Source: Steroidobacteraceae bacterium (GTDB lineage Bacteria > Pseudomonadota > Gammaproteobacteria > Steroidobacterales > Steroidobacteraceae). From it: a DNA stretch of 64,000 nt. Both the position numbers and the translations under genes were made by a program. Positions 24,573 through 33,396 of the stretch are shown in pieces. Positions within the stretch are counted from its first letter, which is position 1, and each line of letters starts with the position of its first letter. The DNA is taken from the NCBI GenBank assembly GCA_025451845.1, contig JANWJS010000017.1, forward strand, positions 1-64,000. Direction: 5' to 3'. Under the pieces are notes generated by a model. That model made no database searches. It had not been told where the DNA came from and was given only the letters and a program-made list of their open reading frames with translations.

Positions 24573-25556
24573 ATGATCATCGGATTCATCGGCCTGGGGA
24601 ACCTGGGCTCCAAGCTGGCGGCCACTCTCCTGCGCAATGGACGCAAGCTGATCGTCCACGATCTCGACGAGGCCGCGGCGCGACCGCTGCTCGATCAGGG
24701 CGCGCACTGGGCCGCGACTCCCCAGGAGCTCGCGCTGCGGTCGGATCTCATCATCACGTGCCTGCCTTCGCCGGCCATCAGCGCGCAAGTCCTCGAGCAG
24801 CGCAATGGAGTACTGGAAGGCCTGTCGGCCAACAAGCTGTGGCTGGAAATGAGCACGACGGAGGAGGGCGAAGTCAGGCGCTTGGGTGAGCTGGTGAGGC
24901 GCACGGGCGCCAAAGCGCTCGATGCGCCTGTATCGGGCGGGTGCCATCGGGCCGCTACGGGCAACATCTCGATCTTCGTCGGCGGCGAGCGAGCTGCGTT
25001 CGAGCAGGCGTTGCCCGCGCTGCGCATCATGGGCCGCAGAATCATTCATATCGGGCCCCTCGGCAGCGCGTCGGTCCTCAAGGTGATCACCAACTATCTG
25101 GCGTTCGTCCATCTGGCCGCCCTGACCGAAGCATGGGCCGTGGCAAACAGGACGGGGATGGATCCCAAGACGACGTATGAGGCCATCAAGGCCTCATCCG
25201 GTAATTCGTTCGTGCATGAGACCGAGAGTCAGGTCATCCTCAACGGCAGCTACGACATCAATTTCACGGTCGACCTGGTGCTGAAGGACATCGGGCTGTT
25301 TCTCGAGCTGGCCCGAAAAAACGATGTGCCGACGGAGGTTGCCGACACCGTGACGGCGATGTTCCGCGATACGCAGTCGCGCTATGGCCCGCGCGCTCTG
25401 TCGCCGCGCATCATTCAGCGGCTGGAGGACGATTGCGGCATCCAGGTGCGGGCGCCCGGCTTTCCGCCCCAGCTCGTGGATCAGGAGCCCGAGGAGCCCG
25501 GTCAGGAAGTCGTTCCCGCCGCGACCCGCTATGTGTTCGCCACGGAGAGCCCGTGA
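24573..25556 (+). CDS. Beta-hydroxyacid dehydrogenase (3-hydroxyisobutyrate dehydrogenase family)
   Basis: A 327-aa NAD(P)-dependent dehydrogenase. IIGFIGLGNLGSKLAATLL is the N-terminal Rossmann motif. DAPVSGGCHRAATGNISIFVGG is the substrate-binding signature and KVITNYLAF includes the catalytic Lys. It likely oxidises a small beta-hydroxyacid or aldehyde equivalent made by the oxygenases around it. Start is ATG 24573 (GTG 24570 also possible). Its stop overlaps the GTG start of the GntR gene. Confidence 0.85.
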   Translation: MIIGFIGLGNLGSKLAATLLRNGRKLIVHDLDEAAARPLLDQGAHWAATPQELALRSDLIITCLPSPAISAQVLEQRNGVLEGLSANKLWLEMSTTEEGEVRRLGELVRRTGAKALDAPVSGGCHRAATGNISIFVGGERAAFEQALPALRIMGRRIIHIGPLGSASVLKVITNYLAFVHLAALTEAWAVANRTGMDPKTTYEAIKASSGNSFVHETESQVILNGSYDINFTVDLVLKDIGLFLELARKNDVPTEVADTVTAMFRDTQSRYGPRALSPRIIQRLEDDCGIQVRAPGFPPQLVDQEPEEPGQEVVPAATRYVFATESP

Positions 25557-26218
25557 GCGCCCTGGAGGGCAGGGTGACCGGGACGATCAACAGGCAGAGC
25601 CTCGAGGCCCAGGCGGCCGATCTGCTGCGCCGACAGATCCTGCGCGGCGACTTGCCGGCCGGTCAGCGATTGCTCGAAACTTCGATCGCCGAGCAATTTC
25701 GGCTGTCCCGCGGCACGATTCGCGCGGCGCTGCGCCGCTTGATCGAAGAGGGACTGGTCTGTCACGTCCCCTATACGGGCTACCAGGTCATCGAGCTCAG
25801 CGATCACGATCTGTGGGAGCTCTACACCCTGAGAGGAGCGCTCGAGAGCCTCGGCACCCGCCTGACGGCACTCAGGATCGATGGCCAGGGCATCGGGCAG
25901 CTGCGCGCGGCCTTCGCGCAATTGCTGGCGGCGGCGGAATCGGAGGACCACGAGGGAGCCGATCGGCTGGATCGCGAGCTGCACAAGCTCATCATCCGGC
26001 TGTCCGGCCACGAGCGGCTGCTGGATCACTACATGCGCGTGGAGAACCAGTTCAGAGTCTACATTGCGCTCTCGAACCGCGAAGTCGATGCCCGGGAGAT
26101 CGGCGAGTCGCATCGTGAGCTCGTGGAGAGCATCTGCGCGGGCGACGCCGAGCGTGCGGAGCAGCTGGCCCGCGCGAACATCGTCCCGCCGGAGCAGATT
26201 CTGGGCAGAGGGGTGTGA
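25553..26218 (+). CDS. GntR/FCD-family transcriptional regulator
   Basis: A 221-aa repressor. Residues ~10-75 form the winged helix (AADLLRRQILRGDLPAGQRL, then LSRGTIRAALRRLIEEGLV). The rest is an FCD ligand domain with the metal-binding helices (ELYTLRGALESLGTRL and HRELVESICAGDAERAEQL). It starts with GTG overlapping the previous stop and ends overlapping the next ATG, so it sits inside the operon it probably controls from the operator at 23928. FCD regulators usually sense carboxylic acids or phosphonate-like acids. Confidence 0.88.
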   Translation: MSALEGRVTGTINRQSLEAQAADLLRRQILRGDLPAGQRLLETSIAEQFRLSRGTIRAALRRLIEEGLVCHVPYTGYQVIELSDHDLWELYTLRGALESLGTRLTALRIDGQGIGQLRAAFAQLLAAAESEDHEGADRLDRELHKLIIRLSGHERLLDHYMRVENQFRVYIALSNREVDAREIGESHRELVESICAGDAERAEQLARANIVPPEQILGRGV

Positions 26219-27345
26219 TGCCCGGCGTGCGTTTCAAACTCGAGGCGGCGCCGCCGAGAATACTCGCGCAGAACGGCGAGACGCTCACGGAGCTGCCGGC
26301 GCTGTGGCTGCGGGAGCGCTGCCGCGACCCGCTCAGTCTGGATCCGCAGACCGAGCAGCGCCTCTTCGATCCGCACCGCTTGCCCGATGATCTGGCCCTG
26401 GTCGGCATCGAGGAGTGTGGTGAGAATCGGGCAAGGCTCGCCTTCAGCGATGGTTACGCCGGAGAGTATGAGTTGAGCAGACTCGCTGACGAGCTCGAGT
26501 GGGAGGATGGCCTGCCGCGCGAGATCCCGTGGCGCGCCGATCTGACTCTGGACACGGTCGGCGTGGATGGGCGTGCGCTGGACAGCGACGAAATCCGCCT
26601 GAGGGCGGTCGAGGTATTCCTGACCCATGGCCTCGTCATCATCCGTAACCTCGCCACCGATCCCGAATGCATTCTCGAGGTGGCGCGGCGCTTCGGCTAC
26701 GTGCGGGAGACGAACTTCGGGCGCCTGTTCGAGGTCTATTCGCGGCCCGGCTCCAATGACCTCGCCTATCGGCCGGTTCCCCTCGGAGCGCATACCGACA
26801 ACCCGTACCGCGAGCCGGTGCCGGGAATTCAGCTCCTCCATTGTCTGGTAAATGACACCCGGGGCGGCTGGTCCACACTGGTGGACAGCCTCTCTGTCGC
26901 GCAAGCACTGCAGGAGGAGGACCCGGAGGGCTTGCAGCTGTTGGCGACGACCCCGGTGCGGTTCCGGTTCATCGACGCGAATGAGGAGCTCGTGGAGCAC
27001 CGCCCGATCGTGCAGCGGGACGTCAGCGGCCGGATGACTGGCGTGCATTACAGTCCGAGACTGGACTATCTGCCGCTCCTCGATGCCGGCACCACCCGGC
27101 GGTTCCAGCGGGCGCGCCGGCGCTTGAGCGAGCTCTTCGCCGATCCGCGGTTCGAGTTGCGCTTCCCGCTCAGGGCGGGCGAGCTCATGATGTTCAATAA
27201 CAGCCGCGTCCTGCACGGACGGACCGCGTACGACCCGAACGAAGGGCATCGGCATCTGCAGGGCTGTTACATCGATCTCGATGCCCCCAAGAGCCTGTAT
27301 CGGACCCTCAGCAGGAGGCTCAAGCCCGCACCCAGCGGCAGATGA
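26218..27345 (+). CDS. TauD-like 2OG dioxygenase, gamma-butyrobetaine hydroxylase/TmpA type (copy 1)
   Basis: A 375-aa Fe(II)/2OG oxygenase with the two-domain layout of gamma-butyrobetaine hydroxylase (BBOX) and TmpA. Residues 1-80 are the DUF971-like domain (LPALWLRERCRD), which lacks most of the zinc-binding Cys of BBOX. Residues ~120-375 are the TauD fold with His-x-Asp in LGAHTDNPYREPVPG and distal His in SRVLHGRTAYD. It overlaps the GntR stop and the antiporter start. It would hydroxylate a trimethylammonium compound next to its acid group: gamma-butyrobetaine to carnitine, or trimethylaminoethylphosphonate to its 1-hydroxy form. Confidence 0.82.
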   Translation: MPGVRFKLEAAPPRILAQNGETLTELPALWLRERCRDPLSLDPQTEQRLFDPHRLPDDLALVGIEECGENRARLAFSDGYAGEYELSRLADELEWEDGLPREIPWRADLTLDTVGVDGRALDSDEIRLRAVEVFLTHGLVIIRNLATDPECILEVARRFGYVRETNFGRLFEVYSRPGSNDLAYRPVPLGAHTDNPYREPVPGIQLLHCLVNDTRGGWSTLVDSLSVAQALQEEDPEGLQLLATTPVRFRFIDANEELVEHRPIVQRDVSGRMTGVHYSPRLDYLPLLDAGTTRRFQRARRRLSELFADPRFELRFPLRAGELMMFNNSRVLHGRTAYDPNEGHRHLQGCYIDLDAPKSLYRTLSRRLKPAPSGR

Positions 27346-28703
27346 CGACGCCGACCGCAGACACAGCGGGGAGCATGCACAAGCTCAGGATCCGACAGGC
27401 GATCGTCATCTCGCTTCTCTTTGGCGGCTACGCATCGCTTTACTTCTGTCGCGCGGACCTTTCCGTGGCCGCGCCGCTGCTTGCCAAGGAGCTCGTCAGG
27501 CGCGGCCTCTCGTATGACGATGCGCTCGTGCGCATCGGTGCGATCACCTCGCTCGGCATTCTTGCCTACGCGCTCGGCAAGCCCTTCGTCGGCGGGCTGG
27601 GCGACTACTGGGGCGGTCGCATCAACTTCCTCATCGGCCTGGCCGGAGCCACTCTGTGCACGCTGCTCTTCGCCTTCTCCGGCGCGCTACCGATTTTCAC
27701 GATGGCTTGGTTCCTGAACCGACTGACCCAGTCCGGCGCATGGGCCGGCCTCCTCAAGGTATCCTCACGCTGGTTCGATTATTCCTCGCACGGAGCGATC
27801 ATCGGCGTGCTGAGCCTGAGCTATCTCATAGGAGACGCGGGCGCACGCGAATGGATGGGGCGGCTGATTGCGGAGGGCTACGGTTGGCGCAGCCTCTTCG
27901 TGCTCGCCGCCGCGGTTTCCGGCACCATGTTCATCGCCAATTTCGCATTGTTGCGCGAGTCGCGGGTGGCGGCCGGTCATGGCGACACCCTGGCGAATCC
28001 GCTCAATGTGTTCGGCCGCTCGAACGCGCCGCCCACGACCGTCAGGGAGCGGCTCGGCCCGCTCCTCAAGAGCCCGGCATTCCTCATGGTGTGCGTGTTA
28101 TCTCTCGTCTGCACGATCGTGCGCGAGACCTTCAACGATTGGACGCCAGTGTACATGAGAGATTTTCTCCACCTCAGCATGAGCGACGCCGCCGAGCTGA
28201 GCGCGATTTTTCCGGGCGTCGGCGCGATTTCCGTGCTCCTGACGGGCTGGCTCGGGGATCGGCTGGGAGCCAATGGGCGGCCGCTGCTCCTGTTCGTGGG
28301 CCTGACGGCGACGGCGGTGGCGCTGTCTTTTCTGACGATGATCCATCGGGGCGGTATGAGCGCGATGCTGCCGATCGCATTGATCGGCGCCGTCGCCTTC
28401 TGCCTGCTCGGGCCCTACGCGTATCTCGGTGGCGCGATGGCACTGGATTTCGGCGGCAAGGCTGCGGGTGCCGTGGCTTCCGGTATCATCGACGGCATCG
28501 GCTATCTCGGCGCAGTGTCTGCTGGTGTCGGTGGCGCCAAGCTTGCCGTGGCGTTGGGTTGGCGAGGCGTCTTCGCGACGCTCGCGCTCATCGGAGCGGT
28601 GGGTGCGATCGGCGCCGGGGTGCTATATGCCATCGAGCGGCGCGCGATCGCGGCACGCTCGACGGCGGTAGTGAGTGCGACGGCGGCCGGCGTGAGATCA
28701 TAA
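27342..28703 (+). CDS. OPA-type MFS transporter (GlpT/UhpT-like)
   Basis: A 453-aa, 12-helix carrier. The N-terminal FGGYASLYFCRADLSVAAPLL matches the organophosphate:phosphate antiporter signature GY...Y..R.N...A.P.L, and SGIIDGIGYLGAVSAGVGG resembles the helix-10 region of that family. GlpT-like proteins exchange glycerol-3-phosphate or other organophosphates for phosphate, and some carry phosphonates. Placement between two TmpA-like dioxygenases, with an HD oxygenase next in line, suggests it imports the phosphonate or similar anion these enzymes attack. It overlaps copy 1 by ATGA. Confidence 0.8.
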   Translation: MTTPTADTAGSMHKLRIRQAIVISLLFGGYASLYFCRADLSVAAPLLAKELVRRGLSYDDALVRIGAITSLGILAYALGKPFVGGLGDYWGGRINFLIGLAGATLCTLLFAFSGALPIFTMAWFLNRLTQSGAWAGLLKVSSRWFDYSSHGAIIGVLSLSYLIGDAGAREWMGRLIAEGYGWRSLFVLAAAVSGTMFIANFALLRESRVAAGHGDTLANPLNVFGRSNAPPTTVRERLGPLLKSPAFLMVCVLSLVCTIVRETFNDWTPVYMRDFLHLSMSDAAELSAIFPGVGAISVLLTGWLGDRLGANGRPLLLFVGLTATAVALSFLTMIHRGGMSAMLPIALIGAVAFCLLGPYAYLGGAMALDFGGKAAGAVASGIIDGIGYLGAVSAGVGGAKLAVALGWRGVFATLALIGAVGAIGAGVLYAIERRAIAARSTAVVSATAAGVRS

Positions 28704-28724
28704 GCAGGCGGGGAGGGCTCGAGC

Positions 28725-29864
28725 GTGAAAGCAATGCGCGCCATCACAGAGATACATTGGACGCCCTCGGCACTGATGCTGAAGTGGGGCGATGGCGATC
28801 GGGTCGAGCTTGCCAGCGTCTGGCTGCGGGACAATCTCCGGGAAGACCGCGACCCGGGAAACGATCAGCGCCTGAGTGACGTCGCGGATCTTCCAGTGAT
28901 ACCCCGGATCCGACACGCAGCCCTGCAGGAGTCGACGGTCCGCGTCGAGTGGGAGCAGGAGGCGGGCAGCGCGTCGTTCGACCTTGATTGGCTTGCAACC
29001 CAGACGGCGGCGATAGCCGGCACGCGCGTGCTGCCGCAGCCGCGTCTCTGGGCGGACGGCGGGCGGCTCGACGCGAGGCGCGACTTCGCCTGGGCAACGC
29101 TCGCCGCGGCGCGTGGAGACAGTGGCGTCAATGCGAGCTGGCTCCGGCGCCTCGTCACGGAGGGACTTGCGTTTCTGGCGGACGTTCCGGCTGAGCCAGG
29201 CGCCCTACTCGCGACGATGCCGCTCGTCGGGCAGGTCGCTGAGACCAATTACGGACTGTCGTTCGATGTGCGGGCGGTACCCGACCCCGAGAATCTCGCG
29301 TATTCCGATCGAGGGCTCGGGTTACATACCGACAACCCGTACCGCGAGCCCGTGCCGGGCTTCCAGGCGCTGCACGTGCTGGTCGCAGCGCCGGATGGCG
29401 GTGAGAGCCTGTTTGCGGACGGCTTCGCGATTGCGCAGCAGCTGCGCCAGGAGGATCCGGCGGCGTTCGAGGTTCTCGCGCGAACGCCGGTGCCTTTTGC
29501 CTATCACTCCAGGAACGCGAAGCTCAACGCCGAACGGCCGTTGGTCCAGTTGTCCTGCCGCGGCGAGGTCGTCGCCGTCCACTACAACAGCCGCTCCATC
29601 CAGCCTCTGCCGTTCGCGGCGGAAGCGGCGGAGCGCTACTACCGCGCCTATCGGAGGTTCGCGCTCCTGCTGCGGGAGCCGCGTTTCATGCTCCGGCTCA
29701 TGATGAGGGCCGGCGATCTGGTCGTATTCGACAACCAGCGGATTCTGCATGGCCGCACGGGCTTCGCATCGGCCCGGCATCCGCGCCACCTGCAGGGATG
29801 CTACCTCACGCGCGACAGCGTCTTCAGCCGCGCTGCGTTGCTCGCCGAGGGGAGCAGCAAGTGA
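28725..29864 (+). CDS. TauD-like 2OG dioxygenase, TmpA/BBOX type (copy 2)
   Basis: A 379-aa paralogue of the dioxygenase at 26218, sharing HTDNPYREPVPG word for word. GTG 28725 is the better start because GGGAGG lies 7 bp upstream. The N-terminal domain (LASVWLRDNLREDR) has no Cys at the BBOX zinc-site positions. His-x-Asp is in LGLHTDNPYREP and the distal His in QRILHGRTGFA. Its stop overlaps the GTG start of a PhnZ/TmpB-like gene, exactly the tmpA-tmpB arrangement, so this copy is the stronger TmpA candidate. Gamma-butyrobetaine remains a possible substrate because carnitine genes follow. Confidence 0.83.
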   Translation: MKAMRAITEIHWTPSALMLKWGDGDRVELASVWLRDNLREDRDPGNDQRLSDVADLPVIPRIRHAALQESTVRVEWEQEAGSASFDLDWLATQTAAIAGTRVLPQPRLWADGGRLDARRDFAWATLAAARGDSGVNASWLRRLVTEGLAFLADVPAEPGALLATMPLVGQVAETNYGLSFDVRAVPDPENLAYSDRGLGLHTDNPYREPVPGFQALHVLVAAPDGGESLFADGFAIAQQLRQEDPAAFEVLARTPVPFAYHSRNAKLNAERPLVQLSCRGEVVAVHYNSRSIQPLPFAAEAAERYYRAYRRFALLLREPRFMLRLMMRAGDLVVFDNQRILHGRTGFASARHPRHLQGCYLTRDSVFSRAALLAEGSSK

Positions 29865-30412
29865 GCGTCATCGACGAGATCTTCTCCCTCTATGCTACTC
29901 GGGGCTCCGCCGCCTACTTCGGCGAGGCCGTCTCGATGACCGAGCACGGATTGCAGGCCGCTCATTTTGCGCAGCTCGAGGGCGAACGGGAAACCGTCGT
30001 TGCCGCCGCGCTGCTGCACGACATCGGCCATCTGATCGCGACAGTGCCCGACGATATCGCCGACTGGCATGTTGACGCGCGCCACGAAGCTATCGGCGGC
30101 CGCTGGCTGAGTGAATGGTTCGGCGCCGATGTCGCCGAGCCCGTTCGCCTGCATGTGAGGGCGAAGCGATATCTGTGCACGGTCGACCCGGCCTATTTTT
30201 CGCAGCTCAGCGCCGCTTCCGTCCTGACGTTGAAACTGCAAGGCGGCCCGATGTCGGCTGACGAAGTCGCGGGCTTCGAGGCCGAGCCCGGCTACCGCGA
30301 CGCGATCGTCGTCCGCCGCTGCGATGATCGCGGCAAGCAGGCCGGGCTCACGACTCGGCGGCTGGAGGACTATTCCGAGCTCCTGCAGTCGCTCGCGACG
30401 CGCCGCTCCTGA
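29861..30412 (+). CDS. PhnZ/TmpB-like HD-domain diiron oxygenase
   Basis: A 183-aa protein starting at GTG 29861 within the tmpA-like stop. Metal ligands line up with those I recall for PhnZ: His29, His53-Asp54, His75, His98 and Asp155/156 against PhnZ His34, His58-Asp59, His80, His104, Asp161. Tyr19 and Glu22 in YFGEAVS match PhnZ Tyr24/Glu27, which sense substrate and guard the iron. It should oxidatively cleave a 1-hydroxyphosphonate to a carboxylate plus phosphate; for TmpB the products are glycine betaine and phosphate. That would feed the betaine demethylation genes elsewhere in the window. Confidence 0.85.
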   Translation: MSVIDEIFSLYATRGSAAYFGEAVSMTEHGLQAAHFAQLEGERETVVAAALLHDIGHLIATVPDDIADWHVDARHEAIGGRWLSEWFGADVAEPVRLHVRAKRYLCTVDPAYFSQLSAASVLTLKLQGGPMSADEVAGFEAEPGYRDAIVVRRCDDRGKQAGLTTRRLEDYSELLQSLATRRS

Positions 30413-30424
30413 GAGCCCGGCAGC

Positions 30425-31858
30425 TTGCTCGAGAAGCGCTCGATCGACTACGTGCCGCTCGCGGAGCGGCACGGGAAGGTATGGCATCTGTGGCCGGTTT
30501 GGTTCTCCGGCGACGCGCACCTCGCGACCCTCACGGTCGGCGTGCTCGGCATCGCTCTCGGCGGGAACCTTCTCTGGACGGGGATCGCGGTGGTGCTGGG
30601 CTGCGCCGTCGGCACCTTCTTCATGGCCTTCCATTCGGCACAGGGACCCCAGCTCGGCTTGCCACAGATGATCCAGTCACGGCCGCAGTTCGGCTATGTC
30701 GGCGCGCTGCTCGTCTGGGTGGTGGCCCTGGTCACCTATGTGGGTTACAACTCCTTCAACCAGGTCCTGGCGGCCCAGGCCCTCCACCAGCTCGCAGGCG
30801 GCATACCGGCGGACTCAGCGGCGGTGATGATCGGCTTCGCGGCCCTCGGCGCGGGTCTCGCGGTCGTCGGTTACGACTCCATCCACGTGGCGCAGCGGGG
30901 AGTCGCGTTCGTCATGATCGCCCTCCTCACCGTATTCTCGGCGGGCGCAGTATTGCTCCGGATCCCTGCGGCACAGTGGGATCTCGGGGGCTTTCGGACG
31001 GGGCCCTTCCTCACGGAGCTGCTCGGGGCGGCCTCCTATCAGTTGAGCTGGTCCATCTATGTCTCGGACTACTCCCGCTACCTGCCGCGTGAAGTGAGCG
31101 TCCGCGCATCCTTCTGGTGGACGTACCTGGGAGCGTTCATCGGTGGAGCGTGGATGATGCTGGTCGGAAGCATCGCAGCGGCGAGCGCGCCTCGGCTCGA
31201 TGTGGCCGCGGCTCTCGAAGTTGCTGCGGACCGGATCTTCCCCGGCTTCGGGCCGGTGCTGCTGACCGGCGCGCTCCTCGGGCTCGTCACCATCGCAGCG
31301 CTCAACTTCTATGGTGCCTCGCTCACGCTGCTCAGCGTCTGCGACACCTTCAAGAAGGTCAAAAACAGCGTAGGCAGGCGCATCATCACCCTGCTTCTCA
31401 CCGCAATCGCCTCGACCGTCATCGCGCTCGACTCCTCGAGCGACTTTCTCACGCGCTTCTCGGACTTGCTGTCGCTGCTCCTCTATCTGTTCACACCCTG
31501 GACGGCGGTGAACCTCGTGGATTTCTACGTGGTGCGCCGCGGGCATTATTCGGTGCGCGAGATCTTCAATCCGCGCGGCATGTACGGCCGCTGGCAATGG
31601 CGGGGCCTCATGGCCTACGGTGTCGGCTTCGCCGCCATGGTTCCGTTCTTCAGCGCCGAGTTCTACATCGGACCCGCCGCCCGCGCGCTCGGCGGCATCG
31701 ATGTGTCGATGTTTGTCGGCCTGCCGGTGGCCGCGGGAGCGTACCTGCTCGCCTGCCGCTCGATGGATCTCGGGGCCGATCGGGCGGCCGCGGCGACGGC
31801 CGACTGCGGGCTGGAGCCGCAGAACGGAGGCCGGGGGGTGCCGGGGCGCGGTGGGTGA
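30425..31858 (+). CDS. NCS1-family permease (cytosine/purine permease type)
   Basis: A 477-aa membrane protein with about 12 helices. NCS1 signatures are visible: PLAERHGKVWHLWPVWFSG at the N-terminus, QLGLPQMIQSRPQFGYVGA in the first repeat, and VNLVDFYVVRRGHYSVREIFNP near the end. Known members import cytosine, purines, hydantoins, allantoin or vitamins. The start is TTG 30425, 12 bp after the HD gene, so it is probably the last gene of the GntR operon. The substrate may be an unusual nitrogen compound. A link to the cytosine deaminase at 4.8 kb is possible but not supported by position. Confidence 0.85.
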   Translation: MLEKRSIDYVPLAERHGKVWHLWPVWFSGDAHLATLTVGVLGIALGGNLLWTGIAVVLGCAVGTFFMAFHSAQGPQLGLPQMIQSRPQFGYVGALLVWVVALVTYVGYNSFNQVLAAQALHQLAGGIPADSAAVMIGFAALGAGLAVVGYDSIHVAQRGVAFVMIALLTVFSAGAVLLRIPAAQWDLGGFRTGPFLTELLGAASYQLSWSIYVSDYSRYLPREVSVRASFWWTYLGAFIGGAWMMLVGSIAAASAPRLDVAAALEVAADRIFPGFGPVLLTGALLGLVTIAALNFYGASLTLLSVCDTFKKVKNSVGRRIITLLLTAIASTVIALDSSSDFLTRFSDLLSLLLYLFTPWTAVNLVDFYVVRRGHYSVREIFNPRGMYGRWQWRGLMAYGVGFAAMVPFFSAEFYIGPAARALGGIDVSMFVGLPVAAGAYLLACRSMDLGADRAAAATADCGLEPQNGGRGVPGRGG

Positions 31859-31898
31859 TCGTGGCGGCCGCCGAGTCGCGGGGCGCGGGCCGACATTG

Positions 31899-31923
31899 TT
31901 ATATTATTATGACTATGATATAA
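31899..31923. promoter_or_regulatory. AT-rich operator upstream of the carnitine dehydrogenase operon
   Basis: TTATAT (31899-31904) and ATATAA (31918-31923) form an inverted repeat around TATTATGACTATG. TATGAT at 31914-31919 could be the -10. A related element, TATTAT-GAACGTG-ATAATA, stands before the BKACE operon at 39694. A run this AT-rich is exceptional in the surrounding DNA. The BetI-like TetR at 33397 is the likely binder. Confidence 0.55.
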
Positions 31924-31930
31924 AAGACGA

Positions 31931-33388
31931 ATGCGACAGGTCAAAGTGCTGGGACTTCTGGGTACCGGCGTCATCGGCGGCGGCTGGGCCGCGCGCGCCC
32001 TGCATCTCGGGATCGACGTGGTGGCCATGGACGCGAAGCCGCAGATGGAATCATGGATCCGCGGCGCCGTCGAGAACGCGCGCGCCGCGCTGTCGCGCCT
32101 GACGCTCGCGCCGCTGCCGCCCGAAGGCAAGCTGACGTTCACTACCGACCTAGAGGTGATGGCCCGCCAGGTCGACTTCATTCAGGAGAACATCCCCGAG
32201 CAGATCGAGTTGAAACAGCGGGTGCTGGCGCAGGCGAGCCGTGTCGCCCCCGCCGACGTCGTGATCGCCTCCAGCACGTCGGGACTGCTGCCGAGCGATC
32301 TGCAGCGGGACATGCAGGCGCCGGAGCGCCTGCTCGTCGCTCACCCGTTCAATCCGGTGTACCTGCTGCCGCTCGTGGAGCTGGTCGGCGGGCGCGCCAC
32401 TTCCGCCGCCGCGCTCGATGCCGCCGCGCGCTTCTACACCGAGATCGGCATGCACCCCTTGCGCGTACGGCGTGAGGTGCCCGGACACCTGACCGATCGC
32501 CTGCAGGAAGCGCTGTGGCGGGAAATCCTGCACCTCGTCAATGACGGTGTGGCGAGCACCGGAGAGCTCGATGACGCCATCGTCTACGGCCCCGGCCTGC
32601 GATGGGCGGGAATGGGTACGAACCTGATCTATCACCTGGCGGGCGGCGAGGCCGGCATGCGCCACATGCTGCGGCAATTCGGTCCCTGCCTGAAGTGGCC
32701 GTGGACGAAGCTCGAGGCACCGGAGCTCACGGAAGCGCTGATCGATCGCATGGTCGAGGGCACGCAGGCGCAGGCCAAGGGCCGGTCGATCCGCGAACTC
32801 GAGCGCTTGCGCGACGAGTACCTCCTCGCCACCCAACAGGTGCTCAAGCAGTTCGACCTCGGCGCAGGCGCAACGCTGCGCGCTCTGGAAGAGAGACTCT
32901 ACGAGCGCAGCGGGCGCAGCGCCGTCCCCGGTCTCGATGCCGCCTCGGCCGGAGCCGGCGGTCCGGTGCGCATGTTGGACACGTACGTGCGCCCCGAGTG
33001 GATCGATTACAATGGCCATATGAGCGATTCGCGCTACCTGCAGGTATTCGGCGATGCCACGGACGCACTCTTTCGCTGGGCTGGCGTGGACGATGCCTAC
33101 AGGAAGACGGGCAGGGCGATGTACACGCTGGAATCGCACGTCCAGCATGTTGCCGAGGCCAAGGCGCTCGAGCCGATCTCCGTCGCGACCCAGGTCGTCG
33201 AGCTCGACGCGAAGCGGGTCCGTCTGCACCATTCCCTGCATCGCCGCCGGGACGAGGCGGTGATCGCCACTGGAACGCAGCTTTATATTCATGTGGATAC
33301 CCGGGGGGGCCATGCCGCGCCTTTCGAGCCGTCCGTACACGAGAGACTCGAGGGGCTGCGCGGCGCGCATGCGGCATCGCCGAGCTGA
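31931..33388 (+). CDS. cdhA: L-carnitine dehydrogenase fused to betainyl-CoA thioesterase
   Basis: A 485-aa bifunctional enzyme. Residues 1-~320 are the 3-hydroxyacyl-CoA-dehydrogenase-like L-carnitine dehydrogenase: LLGTGVIGGGWAARAL binds NAD, VIASSTSGLLPSDLQ and LLVAHPFNPVYLLPLVELV are family motifs. Residues ~340-485 are a hot-dog thioesterase (RPEWIDYNGHMSDSRYLQVFG). The dehydrogenase makes 3-dehydrocarnitine. The thioesterase hydrolyses betainyl-CoA made from it by the BKACE enzyme at 38771. Fused dehydrogenase-thioesterase forms are known in bacteria. A separate thioesterase at 38264 duplicates the second activity. A TetR gene follows by 8 bp. Confidence 0.92.
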   Translation: MRQVKVLGLLGTGVIGGGWAARALHLGIDVVAMDAKPQMESWIRGAVENARAALSRLTLAPLPPEGKLTFTTDLEVMARQVDFIQENIPEQIELKQRVLAQASRVAPADVVIASSTSGLLPSDLQRDMQAPERLLVAHPFNPVYLLPLVELVGGRATSAAALDAAARFYTEIGMHPLRVRREVPGHLTDRLQEALWREILHLVNDGVASTGELDDAIVYGPGLRWAGMGTNLIYHLAGGEAGMRHMLRQFGPCLKWPWTKLEAPELTEALIDRMVEGTQAQAKGRSIRELERLRDEYLLATQQVLKQFDLGAGATLRALEERLYERSGRSAVPGLDAASAGAGGPVRMLDTYVRPEWIDYNGHMSDSRYLQVFGDATDALFRWAGVDDAYRKTGRAMYTLESHVQHVAEAKALEPISVATQVVELDAKRVRLHHSLHRRRDEAVIATGTQLYIHVDTRGGHAAPFEPSVHERLEGLRGAHAASPS

Positions 33389-33396
33389 GATCTCCC

